Source: an uncultured Saprospiraceae bacterium (GTDB lineage: Bacteria > Bacteroidota > Bacteroidia > Chitinophagales > Saprospiraceae). From it: a DNA stretch of 29,367 bases. The notes beneath the pieces are model-generated. The model ran no database searches and had not been told where the DNA came from. It saw only the letters and a program-made list of their open reading frames with translations. The translations under genes were made by a program, and so were the position numbers. This document shows positions 17,240-24,440 of the stretch, piece by piece. The stretch's first letter is position 1; the number at the start of each line of letters is the position of its first letter. Location of the stretch: NCBI GenBank assembly GCA_938039305.1, contig CALHUZ010000180.1, positions 1-29,367 of the forward strand, read 5' to 3'.

Positions 17240-18136
17240 CTACATGATTCTATTAGGCGTGCCCTGAAGGTCAGCACCAAAAAGAAGAATATACGATCCG
17301 ATATAATATTCATTGATGATGTGGTAGTGATAGAACTCCGTACCATCACTATGTTGTGTCGAAGAAGTATGACCTCCAGACTCATCTAAGTCTGTAGGAT
17401 AATCATCTGTAGCATTGCATTTTCTACCATAAAGTAAAAAGCCATCAGATAGGATCCCAACTAGCTTCTCATCATCGAAAGACAAGGTTGTGTTTTCGGG
17501 TACATCTACAGACTCTGTGTGATAATGATAGCCTGTAGGTCCCATGTGTCCTCCTGCATAATCAAAACCACTCGCGATATTTTCTGACAAATCTGCAGTG
17601 GGCCCTTCTTGACCATTGAATATCGGAGCTCCAGTTACAGATATACCGATTGATCCAAGACCTGTCGCAGTAGTAGTCGCTGCTTTCTCAGGTGCTGTAG
17701 GAAGTGTGACAGAAAAATTGCGTTCTCCTATGGCTCCCGGAGACATTTGATTTGGATCCGCTACAACAGGGTCGATATATAGACTGTTATTACTGTCCCA
17801 GAAAGGCGATGTATGATTAGGTAGACCGTTAGATTCTATAGTCACTTCACTTCCGTCAAATGATATCGTTACTGCATCACTATTAAATTCATCAAAGGCC
17901 GAAACTGGTGTGCTTACAGCAGAAGAGATTCCAGAATCATCAGTATCACTACTATCAGTGACATATCCAGAAGGTTGTTCACACGCAGACTGGCTAACAT
18001 CAGGATTGCCTAATCCATCACCGTCCGCATCTTCATACCAAGTGAGTTCAGTACACGCTGGATCATCATCACTACAAGAAGTGATTGAGAACATGGCAGC
18101 GATAGTTACAAGGAGCGAAAAAATTATGTATTTCAT
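17240..18136 (-). CDS. YHYH-domain lipoprotein with acidic Ca-binding-like N-terminal repeat
   Basis: A 298-residue protein. The leader ends FSITSC (Cys21). Residues 34-66 (LTWYEDADGDGLGNPD then CEQPSGYVTD) are the DxDxDGxG calcium-loop repeat common in Bacteroidota surface proteins. The YHYH domain carries the motif twice, at 203-206 (TGYHYHTE) and 269-272 (EFYHYHII), together with HMGPTG and DGFLLYG segments. The histidine clusters suggest metal binding, perhaps copper, but the biochemical role of YHYH proteins is not settled. It is the first gene of a two-gene unit with the YwqK-type lipoprotein. Confidence 0.88.
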   Translation of the reverse strand: MKYIIFSLLVTIAAMFSITSCSDDDPACTELTWYEDADGDGLGNPDVSQSACEQPSGYVTDSSDTDDSGISSAVSTPVSAFDEFNSDAVTISFDGSEVTIESNGLPNHTSPFWDSNNSLYIDPVVADPNQMSPGAIGERNFSVTLPTAPEKAATTTATGLGSIGISVTGAPIFNGQEGPTADLSENIASGFDYAGGHMGPTGYHYHTESVDVPENTTLSFDDEKLVGILSDGFLLYGRKCNATDDYPTDLDESGGHTSSTQHSDGTEFYHYHIINEYYIGSYILLFGADLQGTPNRIM

Positions 18137-18199
18137 TTATCTATTTTTTATTTCTCTATAGACAAATGAATATTCCAAATCCTTCGATAGATCAGAGAT

Positions 18200-19171
18200 T
18201 TATTTTGGATCCCCGTATTTGCTCAATAATTGGGGTAATGTCTCCACTATGAAATCCACCTGCTGATCTATCCCATCAGGTGTATCGACGTTATGAGCAC
18301 ATACTATTACCAATTCCTTAGAAGGGACAACAAATATGAATTGACCACCATAGCCCATGGCGTATATGACTTCATGTCCATCATACTCTGCCGCATACCA
18401 ACCGTATCCATGCTTTGACTTTCTTAGTCCCCACTTAGTCCCTTTCTTCAGTGATTGGTTAGTTGATTTGCCGATCCATTCTTGATTGATCAGTTGATGA
18501 CCATCTTTGTTACCTTGAGCCAATATCAGCTCCCCGATACTTACTAAGTCTCTCGGCCTTAGACTTAGCCCAAAACCTGCTCCATCACAAATCCCATCAT
18601 TCATTTTTGTCCATCTCATCTCATTGATTCCAAGAGGTTGAAAGAGCACTTCATTGGCATACTCTAAAGTACTTTGGCCTGTCACCTTGGAAAGGATGGC
18701 TGAAAGTATATGTGTGCCACCAGAATTATAATTATACTTTTCACCAGGCTGATGCTCTAATTCTCTTTTTAAAGTATATCGGACAGGATCCTCACTTTTC
18801 AGAAATGCTTGATGCTCTATATACCCTTTCCAATTTATTCCAGATGTGTGGTTCAATAGATGCTTTATAGTTATACGCTTCTTATCATCTATAAACAACT
18901 CTGACTCTTCTGGAAAATATTGATATACCGGAGTGTCTTCACTCTTGATAAGACCTTGATCTATGGCTTGACCGATTAAGATGCTTAGTATGGATTTCGT
19001 CACAGACTGAACATCAACTAAGTCATTAGCGCTTTTGCCATTGTAGTATGTCTCTTCTACGATATCGTTGTTCTTGGATATGACCAATGCGTAAATATTG
19101 TTTTCGCTTTGATCACTTGAACAGCTAGCCGCTATCATGGCTATCATGAGCAATATCGCTACTTGCCTCAT
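18200..19171 (-). CDS. beta-lactamase-fold serine hydrolase lipoprotein
   Basis: A 323-residue protein. The leader ends MIAASC (Cys17). The SxxK motif is S56-V-T-K59 in VQSVTKSILS, the second motif lies in EKYNYNSGGTH (Y146 to S150), and a glycine-rich GYGGQFIFV segment stands for the third motif near residue 275. This pattern fits the 6-aminohexanoate-dimer-hydrolase/EstB-like branch of the class C family, so esterase or amidase activity is more likely than beta-lactamase. It is lipidated, unlike the similar protein at 3891-5384. It is 63 nt upstream of the YHYH gene. A hairpin at 19189-19208 lies 17 nt before its ATG. Confidence 0.88.
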   Translation of the reverse strand: MRQVAILLMIAMIAASCSSDQSENNIYALVISKNNDIVEETYYNGKSANDLVDVQSVTKSILSILIGQAIDQGLIKSEDTPVYQYFPEESELFIDDKKRITIKHLLNHTSGINWKGYIEHQAFLKSEDPVRYTLKRELEHQPGEKYNYNSGGTHILSAILSKVTGQSTLEYANEVLFQPLGINEMRWTKMNDGICDGAGFGLSLRPRDLVSIGELILAQGNKDGHQLINQEWIGKSTNQSLKKGTKWGLRKSKHGYGWYAAEYDGHEVIYAMGYGGQFIFVVPSKELVIVCAHNVDTPDGIDQQVDFIVETLPQLLSKYGDPK

Positions 19172-19188
19172 ATTATGATTTTAATTCT

Positions 19189-19208
19189 TGAAGTAAAGTC
19201 TTACTTCA
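19189..19208 (-). promoter_or_regulatory. 8-bp hairpin with tetraloop upstream of serine hydrolase gene
   Basis: TGAAGTAA-agtc-TTACTTCA. It ends 17 nt before the ATG at 19169-19171, the same spacing as the hairpin before the YwqK gene. No strong T-run follows. It could be an operator, a leader hairpin, or the end of the upstream 19307-20184 transcript. Confidence 0.5.
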
Positions 19209-19306
19209 TCATGACGAGATTATAACAGAGAATAGTAGCTTGAATATACTGTCTTAGGCCAAACATCGACCAACAGTGCAAAGGTTAGGTCCAACTGACA
19301 GCAACT

Positions 19307-19774
19307 TTAATTACGCCAAATCTTTTCTATGACCTCTTCGCCTATAGCCATTGTCTCATGGCCATTTGCATTAAGAGTGATACGTATCGTTTCTATCGGT
19401 GCTCCGAGTACAGGCATATGAAAATCTGGAGCATACAACCTTGCAAACTTTTCTCCATTGACATAAATGTGCGCGTGGCCTTGACCTGGTATATGTGCGG
19501 TATTGACTTGCGCTGGTGTAAATATAAAATTCTCGGTGTTGATACTGATGTTCCACCCACTCATCTTATCCTTTTGGACTGTAAGACTTGTGATGCTTGG
19601 AGTGATGGGATCATCACTTACATCTATTAATCCATGATCCATATTAGAATGTTGTATGGCCATGGGGTGTTCTACAGCTTCATGCATCTTAATAGACCGA
19701 TTAGATAATAGCATACCCACCGGAATACCCACGCTGATAACTATTAGCTGAAGTAACTTGGCTCTATTCATCAT
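19307..19774 (-). CDS. membrane-anchored His/Met-rich protein with GHAHIYVNG motif
   Basis: A 155-residue protein with one TM/signal segment (about 6-23), then a His/Met-rich stretch (MHEAVEHPMAIQHSNMDHG, residues 30-48). The C-terminal domain has WNISINTENFIFTP (74-87), HIPGQGHAHIYVNGEKFARLY (94-114) and FHMPVLG, with His94, His100, His102, His119 and His139. This looks like a small beta-sandwich metal-binding domain. I have a loose memory of similar GHAHLYVNG proteins in other bacteria without a named function. The gene overlaps its upstream partner by 4 nt (ATGA). A copper or other metal-binding role is inference from the His/Met content. Confidence 0.72.
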   Translation of the reverse strand: MMNRAKLLQLIVISVGIPVGMLLSNRSIKMHEAVEHPMAIQHSNMDHGLIDVSDDPITPSITSLTVQKDKMSGWNISINTENFIFTPAQVNTAHIPGQGHAHIYVNGEKFARLYAPDFHMPVLGAPIETIRITLNANGHETMAIGEEVIEKIWRN

Positions 19775-20184
19775 ACGGTTTTACTATTAGTAATATTTGC
19801 CTTGAGCACAGATGGAGTTAGTGCTACTAGAATTGCCGCGGGGACAAAAATCAAAGGAAGATCTATCAACCAGTGACTCGGTGGAAGTAATCCTATCAAT
19901 ATCTCCACTACGTGAATGCCTGCATGTCCAACGAAAAAGAGCATCACCGCTATGTACAAATATTTTGTAGTCTTGATATGTGTCGCACACCATATCAAAG
20001 CGAGTCCTGCTAACAGATATACCAAACCAACATCATGTATGAAGTGTCTATTGATCGGTCCAGTGTCATGTACTCCGGGAAGAGTTGTAAACCAATTATC
20101 TACAAAGAAAAGCATCCAGAGACCATTGCCAACATTGGATGCACCAAAGAAATTCAGAACTATTTTAAGATACTTTTCATTCAT
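19771..20184 (-). CDS. small 4-TM membrane protein, partner of the His/Met-rich protein
   Basis: A 137-residue protein with hydrophobic helices at about residues 8-28, 50-66, 72-93 and 104-124. The loop between helices 1 and 2 holds the motif PGVHDTGPINRHFIHDVG (36-53), with His39, His47 and His50 and an acidic Asp51; His87 and His91 lie in helix 3. The GPxNxHFxxDxG motif looks conserved to me, but I cannot name the family. The 4-nt overlap with the downstream gene suggests the two proteins form a complex. Histidines placed in membrane helices suggest metal transport or binding, which is inference. Confidence 0.7.
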   Translation of the reverse strand: MNEKYLKIVLNFFGASNVGNGLWMLFFVDNWFTTLPGVHDTGPINRHFIHDVGLVYLLAGLALIWCATHIKTTKYLYIAVMLFFVGHAGIHVVEILIGLLPPSHWLIDLPLIFVPAAILVALTPSVLKANITNSKTV

Positions 20185-20391
20185 GTTTTTCGATTACAAA
20201 GGTTCAACTTGATATATCACAGCCGTATTATATATAGCATGACAGCTGAGATAAATATAGAAGCAATTGTTGTGGATTCTCTTGATATAGATCAAGAAGC
20301 AATTCTATGATTAGTAAAAAAACCATCCTAAAGTGGCCTTGTTAAAAATCAAGAAGGTTAGATCGAATAGAGCATTAATATACAAGATTCC

Positions 20392-20443
20392 TTCATAAAT
20401 GCGGCATTAGGACTTGGTTTATGTGACTACTCACCTTTATGAA
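20392..20443. repeat. 8-bp inverted repeat with 36-nt spacer
   Basis: TTCATAAA at 20392-20399 and TTTATGAA at 20436-20443. The spacer has a small GTGA-ctac-TCAC hairpin (20423-20434). The long spacer makes chance likely unless it is part of the structure that follows. Confidence 0.3.
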
Positions 20444-20487
20444 TGATACGGAAGGACTTAGTGATCAAAAGATTACAAATTTAAAAT

Positions 20488-20513
20488 GCCTTAGCTCTGA
20501 TGAGGGCTAAGGC
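20488..20513 (-). terminator. hairpin downstream of NTF2-like gene, candidate terminator
   Basis: GCCTTAGC (20488-20495) and GCTAAGGC (20506-20513), 8 perfect pairs with a 10-nt loop. On the minus strand it is followed by ATTTTAAATTTG, a U-rich tail. It lies about 97 nt after the NTF2-like stop, with a second hairpin in between. Confidence 0.5.
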
Positions 20514-20515
20514 TA

Positions 20516-20562
20516 ATCCTTTGTAGCAAACAGTTTACGTTAAGCTATTTGCTACTCAGGAT
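20516..20562. ncRNA. long imperfect hairpin, candidate structured RNA
   Basis: ATCCT-tt-GTAGCAAA pairs with TTTGCTAC-tc-AGGAT (20516-20530 with 20548-20562), 13 pairs around a 2x2 internal loop. Inside, a C-A mismatch and then AGTTT/AAGCT (20532-20536 with 20542-20546, one G-U pair) continue the stem to a 5-nt loop. About 18 pairs in 47 nt is well beyond chance. It stands 2 nt from the hairpin at 20488-20513. Either 3'-UTR structure of the NTF2-like mRNA or an independent small RNA. Confidence 0.5.
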
Positions 20563-20609
20563 CTTTGGTTAATGCAGGGTTCTTGAAAAGTGACTTTTGT
20601 CTCTTTAAG

Positions 20610-21116
20610 TTATTCTTGGTTGTTGAACATATATCTTGCGATGCCCCACTGATCATTGAGCTTTTCAAAAATGAATATCTCTCTATTCTCTTCTATGGCA
20701 GATTCACCAGACGCAAGAATAGTCGATGTTCCTTTAGAGCTTGTTGTTGCAAAAGCGATATTGTCCTCTACTACAATCTCTTCTATGAAGAACTCGATGT
20801 CATATCGTACTCGATTAAAAATGTCTTCGTGTGACTTAAATATATCTGAAGATCCAGTTGAAGAAGGTCTTCCTTGTGGGACAAAAACTCCATCTTTCGT
20901 ATAAACACTTTGAGCCAGTGCGGCGTCAGAAGAGTTCAATGATGTTTTGTAAGTGTCTATTAAAATCTGGATCTTTTCTTTTTCCAATCTATCCATGATT
21001 TCCATTTTTGTAGGTTGCTCTGCTTGTTTCGACTGAGTCAGATGCCTGAAATTGAAACCCAGGAAAACAACAGAAATAAGAGCCAGAGTTAATTTTGTCA
21101 TTGATGATTTGTTCAT
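20610..21116 (-). CDS. exported NTF2-like/SnoaL-like (DUF4440-type) protein
   Basis: The frame opens with TTG at 21146, but ATG at 21114-21116 (MNKSSMTKLTLALISVVFLG) gives a normal leader; ATG at 21099-21101 is also possible. The mature domain starts IQILIDTYKTSLNSSDAALAQSVYTKDGVFVPQG, the helix and acidic turn of the NTF2-like fold, and ends with the strands REIFIFEKLNDQWGIARYMFN. These proteins are small cavity-forming domains; many are orphan enzymes or stress proteins. It is the gene immediately downstream of the Crp/Fnr regulator on the same strand, so it may be part of its regulon. Confidence 0.8.
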   Translation of the reverse strand: MNKSSMTKLTLALISVVFLGFNFRHLTQSKQAEQPTKMEIMDRLEKEKIQILIDTYKTSLNSSDAALAQSVYTKDGVFVPQGRPSSTGSSDIFKSHEDIFNRVRYDIEFFIEEIVVEDNIAFATTSSKGTSTILASGESAIEENREIFIFEKLNDQWGIARYMFNNQE

Positions 21117-21207
21117 TGATATGTAGCAGTGTCCGATACATGACAAAGATGCAACTGCGTGCTGACCTGGACCTATAAGGAAGTTTAAGAAAGAATCTTA
21201 ATGTAGA

Positions 21208-21807
21208 TTAAGATTTTGCCATTCTCTTACGTATGGTACTGAGGAACTCAGGAGTTACACCCAGATAAGAAGCAATCTGGACATTGGAAATGCGATTAAA
21301 GAAATGTGGGTATTTCTCGATAAAAACCAAGTACCGTTCTTCCGCAGTAGCGCTTATGTTACGCAAGACTCTTTTTTGATGAGTGACAAGCGCCTTCTCA
21401 GTCATCCTTCTAAATATATCGTTGAACTTTGGGTGTGTTTCAAACAGCTTGAGTCGATCTTTCCTATTTATCTCAAGGATCACAGAGTTTTCCATTGCCT
21501 CTATATAGAGCTGACTCGGTTCTTCAGTGGTAAAACTTGCTAAGTCAACAATCCACCAGTTTTCAATGGCGAATTGCAAATTATGCTCTTTGCTGTTTTC
21601 ATCTATCATGTACATCCTAAAACAACCTTCAAGAACGAACCCTGTTATCTTACAGACATCTCCCTCTTGTAGGACAAATTGTCTACGCTTAAGTCTGCGC
21701 TTTTTAAAGACTGTCGCCAAGAAATCCTCTTCTTCTTTCTCAAGCGGGATATATTTTGAAAAGTAATCTATCAACGGTTGAATACAAGTAGTTTTAGTGG
21801 GGTTCAT
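21208..21807 (-). CDS. Crp/Fnr-family transcriptional regulator
   Basis: A 199-residue protein. Residues about 25-115 form a cyclic-nucleotide-binding-like beta roll (RRQFVLQEGDVCKITGFVLEGCFRMY, then EEPSQLYIEAMENSVILEI). A long dimer helix spans about 115-150, and the C-terminal helix-turn-helix is NVQIASYLGVTPEFLSTIRKRM (174-195). There is no Fnr-type N-terminal cysteine cluster. The effector is unknown; in Bacteroidota many such proteins lack cAMP-binding residues. A 15-bp palindrome lies 29 nt upstream of the ATG and could be its own operator. Confidence 0.92.
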   Translation of the reverse strand: MNPTKTTCIQPLIDYFSKYIPLEKEEEDFLATVFKKRRLKRRQFVLQEGDVCKITGFVLEGCFRMYMIDENSKEHNLQFAIENWWIVDLASFTTEEPSQLYIEAMENSVILEINRKDRLKLFETHPKFNDIFRRMTEKALVTHQKRVLRNISATAEERYLVFIEKYPHFFNRISNVQIASYLGVTPEFLSTIRKRMAKS

Positions 21808-21836
21808 CTACTTAATTTATAAGTTAGGTCTCGCTG

Positions 21837-21851
21837 TGTATTGCCAATACA
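21837..21851. promoter_or_regulatory. 15-bp palindrome upstream of the Crp/Fnr gene, candidate operator
   Basis: TGTATTG-c-CAATACA, perfect 7-bp arms around one base. Its position in the promoter of a Crp/Fnr gene fits autoregulation by a dimeric HTH protein. I found no second copy upstream of neighbouring genes. Confidence 0.5.
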
Positions 21852-21902
21852 TAAGGAACATAATTTCCATGTATTATCATTTCATTGTTAAGACATCAAT
21901 TT

Positions 21903-22139
21903 CTAAAATGTAAATGAGTCTTTAGTAGCTCCAAACCATATAATATGCGTGCAATTACTACATGTAAAGCAAGTAGCACTTTTGTTGAGCCAATCGAGTT
22001 TAAGGAACGTTAGTACGGAGGTGTTTAACTGTGCTCGTCCTTTATGGAAACGATCATTGTCGCAAACAGAACAAACGAGTTGTCTTCCTTTGACCTCTAC
22101 TTGTTGAGGTTCCTTTAGTATGCCAGTTAATACTCCCAT
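21903..22139 (-). CDS. small zinc-ribbon protein
   Basis: A 78-residue protein with C23-S-V-C26 and C57-F-T-C60-S-N-C63, two knuckles that would bind one zinc. Between them is the segment RAQLNTSVLTFLKLDWLNKSATC, which I recognise as typical of a widespread family of small CxxC proteins of unknown role; the HIIWF ending also fits. It is likely to be cytoplasmic and may bind nucleic acid or a protein partner. It sits between the Crp/Fnr and gamma-glutamyltransferase genes, all on the minus strand but 95 and 112 nt apart, so not clearly one operon. Confidence 0.82.
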   Translation of the reverse strand: MGVLTGILKEPQQVEVKGRQLVCSVCDNDRFHKGRAQLNTSVLTFLKLDWLNKSATCFTCSNCTHIIWFGATKDSFTF

Positions 22140-22251
22140 AGCTTAAAGATAAGATACAGCTTTATTGGTCAAAATGAGAATTTTTTAATCTATTCTTGAA
22201 ATATTCAGATAAGGTTCTTCTTTACCGCACTACTTTAGTTTAGGTACTCAG

Positions 22252-23952
22252 TTAATACCCTGCTGCTTGTCCATCTTTTCGAGATTCTGAAGCTCCGTAG
22301 TAGACTTTGTTCTCTGCGTCCCACATGATGGCTTGATAGCCGCCATAGCTACCTACAGCAAATTGTACTTTATGTCCTCTGATAGTTAACTCTCTGATGA
22401 CTTCATATTTGATACCACTTTCCAAGTTAAGTATACCGCCTGTTTTATTCTCTCTGCCAGTAGGCTGATTAGATCCGATGTGTCTCATACGCGGAGCATC
22501 ACCAGCCTCTTGTAGATTCATGCCGAAGTCTATTAGGTTAGCTACTATCTGCGCATGGCCTTGAGGTTGCATCGCTCCCCCCATAAGTCCAAAGCTCACA
22601 TATGGCTGTCCGTCTTTAGTGATGAAGGCAGGTATGATCGTATGAAAAGGACGTTTACCTGGTTCTAAATAATTCATGTGGTCAGGATCTTTGACATTAA
22701 ACATAGCACCACGATTCTGAAGTACAAATCCAAGATCTGTGGGACACATGCCTGATCCAAATCCTGCATAGATGCTCTGTATAAGTGAGATCATATTTCC
22801 ATCCTTATCTGCTACGGTGAGATAAGTTGTATTGCCTTTTTCTATTTCTCCTGCGGGATAGATCTTTGCTGCATAATCCATTTCAATTAGACTGCGTCTT
22901 TCGTCTGCATAAGATTCAGAAATGAGCTCTTGTACCGGGACCTTATTAAAGTCCATATCAGCATAATACTTCGCTCTATCCTCAAAGGCCAACTTTTTAC
23001 TTTCTGTAAGCACGTGCAGGTAATCCGAAGAACCAAAACCCATCTCCGCAATGTCATAACCTTCAAGAATATTGAGCATCTGTAGTGCCGCTATGCCTTG
23101 ACCATTTGGCGGAAGCTCCCACACATCATAACCTCGATAATTCACACTAACAGGATCTATCCATTCTGAGTTATGAGACTCTAAGTCTTCAGTTGTAAGG
23201 AAGCCGCCATTATCTCGCATGTAGTCGCTTATGACCTTTGCGACAGCACCGCTATAAAACCCATCTTTACCACACTCAGCTATCTTTTCATATGTCCTTG
23301 AAAGATTAGGGTTTTTAAAGATTTCCACTTTGGATGGTGTTCGTCCACCAGGCATATAAGTTTCCTTAAATCCAGGCCTTTCTACCCTACCTTGTGCACC
23401 ATACTGCATCTCTGCGGCAATGACTTCAGACACTGGAAATCCACTGCGTCCATACTCTATAGCTGGCGCTAAAATCTCACTCATATCTAACTTTCCAAAT
23501 CGCTTATGCAACATATCCCAACCGTCCACACAACCAGGAACAGAAACTGAAAGTGGACCCGTATAGGGCACATAGTCCATGTCGTTCTCCTTGAAGTATG
23601 CAGCAGTTAAGCTCTTCGGTGCCCTTCCACTTGCATTCAATCCATAGAGCTTTTGTGTCTTGGCATCCCAAACGATCGCAAACAGATCACCTCCTATGCC
23701 GCAACTCGCAGGTTCTACAAGTCCGAGCATAGCATTAGCTGCTATGGCGGCGTCGATAGCGCTTCCTCCCTTCTTTAGTATATCGAGCGCTACTTGTGTC
23801 GCTAAAGGTTGGGCAGTTGCAGCCATACCATTTTGGGCAAGCACTTCAGAACGTGTGGTATTAACGTCTCCTACGATTCTATTTTGCGCAGTTGTGGGAA
23901 GTGAGATGACTAAACAGAGTATAAAACAAAAATGAAATAAGAACGTGTTCAT
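22252..23952 (-). CDS. gamma-glutamyltransferase family protein
   Basis: ATG at 23950-23952 gives a signal peptide MNTFLFHFCFILCLVISLPTTAQ; a start at 23979 would add nine polar residues inside a palindrome. The protein (566 residues) follows the family order: GMAATAQPLATQVALDIL near the N-terminus, GGSAIDAAIAANAMLGLVEP, SCGIGGDLFAIVWD, PGCVDGWD, then the maturation site KGNTTYLTVADKDGNMIS, whose first Thr (384 if counted from 23979) is the expected nucleophile released by autocleavage. RPFHTIIPAFITKDG and GLMGGAMQPQGHAQI follow as in the small subunit. It should be a periplasmic enzyme acting on glutathione or other gamma-glutamyl compounds, or a cephalosporin-acylase-like relative. Confidence 0.93.
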   Translation of the reverse strand: MNTFLFHFCFILCLVISLPTTAQNRIVGDVNTTRSEVLAQNGMAATAQPLATQVALDILKKGGSAIDAAIAANAMLGLVEPASCGIGGDLFAIVWDAKTQKLYGLNASGRAPKSLTAAYFKENDMDYVPYTGPLSVSVPGCVDGWDMLHKRFGKLDMSEILAPAIEYGRSGFPVSEVIAAEMQYGAQGRVERPGFKETYMPGGRTPSKVEIFKNPNLSRTYEKIAECGKDGFYSGAVAKVISDYMRDNGGFLTTEDLESHNSEWIDPVSVNYRGYDVWELPPNGQGIAALQMLNILEGYDIAEMGFGSSDYLHVLTESKKLAFEDRAKYYADMDFNKVPVQELISESYADERRSLIEMDYAAKIYPAGEIEKGNTTYLTVADKDGNMISLIQSIYAGFGSGMCPTDLGFVLQNRGAMFNVKDPDHMNYLEPGKRPFHTIIPAFITKDGQPYVSFGLMGGAMQPQGHAQIVANLIDFGMNLQEAGDAPRMRHIGSNQPTGRENKTGGILNLESGIKYEVIRELTIRGHKVQFAVGSYGGYQAIMWDAENKVYYGASESRKDGQAAGY

Positions 23953-23964
23953 ATAGAATGCTTG

Positions 23965-23981
23965 GTATGAATTATTCATAC
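23965..23981. promoter_or_regulatory. 17-bp palindrome before the gamma-glutamyltransferase gene
   Basis: GTATGAAT-t-ATTCATAC, 8-bp arms, ending 12 nt before the preferred ATG. A second palindrome AAATCGA-a-TCGATTT is at 24026-24040. Candidate operator sites for one regulator are possible, but the two differ in sequence. Confidence 0.4.
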
Positions 23982-24050
23982 TCTAATATAACGCAAACTA
24001 AAGATAGACTTGGCTGTAGTTTATTAAATCGAATCGATTTCTAATTTTGG

Positions 24051-24185
24051 CTATTCAGTTTTCTGAACCTTATCCTTCATCCTCTGCATAAAAGAAGTGA
24101 GATCAAACTTAATAGGGACACCACTTGACTCTCCTAATTGCAATGCTTCTGCAATCAGTTTTTCTATATTGCTATCTTCTTTCAT
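24051..24185 (-). CDS. 44-residue ORF resembling the C-terminal arm of ParD antitoxins, RHH domain missing
   Basis: ATG at 24183-24185, stop TAG at 24051-24053. The segment IAEALQLGESSGVPIKFDLTSFMQRM fits the pattern AL..G..SG.P..FD...F...M that ParD-type antitoxins use to wrap the toxin. The N-terminal ribbon-helix-helix is absent; the same strand upstream has an in-frame stop just before. No ParE-like toxin is seen next to it. It may be a decayed antitoxin or a solitary toxin-binding peptide. The call rests on a short motif. Confidence 0.4.
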   Translation of the reverse strand: MKEDSNIEKLIAEALQLGESSGVPIKFDLTSFMQRMKDKVQKTE

Positions 24186-24440
24186 TCTTCCATAATTGAG
24201 GCTCTAAGCATCATCTGTTAATATATTACTTATTCAGCTAAATTATTTTTCCTATCCTGATTCCCTTTGTCCATAACCAGAAAGTCGTTTGAGAATAGAG
24301 CCGTGTTAAGTTGGTGTGCTTGCGACTCTTCTAATTCTCCTGTTGACATAAATGTCACTCCACTCTCTTCCTAACATTTTCCTATATCTGACCTCACTAA
24401 TGGTATTGTATTTTATAGTTGACTCATATCTGAATCTATG
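24186..24440. other. intergenic, 255 bp, no supported gene
   Basis: Between the ParD-like ORF and the 2-TM protein. A 39-residue ORF (24230-24349, minus) has no recognisable motif. Stop codons are frequent in all frames. It may contain remains of a decayed toxin-antitoxin locus. Confidence 0.3.

Larger units (their letters stand above)
20185..20609. other. intergenic region, 425 bp, with several hairpins and no convincing gene
   Basis: It runs between the start of the 4-TM gene and the end of the NTF2-like gene. The part next to 20184 should contain the promoter of the 4-TM/His-Met pair, but no clear -7/-33 pair stands out. From 20392 to 20562 it holds three inverted repeats, listed separately. 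Short ORFs (32 residues on minus, 20228-20326; 23 residues on plus, 20239-20310) have no support. Confidence 0.4.

Noticed and set aside
18200..19171. Calling the serine hydrolases antibiotic-resistance genes
   Set aside because: SxxK-type motifs are shared with esterases and peptidases; nothing here points specifically to beta-lactam hydrolysis.
20239..20310. 23-residue plus-strand ORF in the same region
   Set aside because: Too short, lies in the presumed promoter of the minus-strand gene.
20228..20326. 32-residue hydrophobic minus-strand ORF (starts MVFLLIIELLLDLYQ) upstream of the 4-TM gene
   Set aside because: No start context, homologue or conserved feature seen; such a short ORF is likely chance.
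24230..24349. 39-residue minus-strand ORF upstream of the ParD-like ORF
   Set aside because: No recognisable motif, and the length is expected by chance; recorded only as part of the intergenic region.
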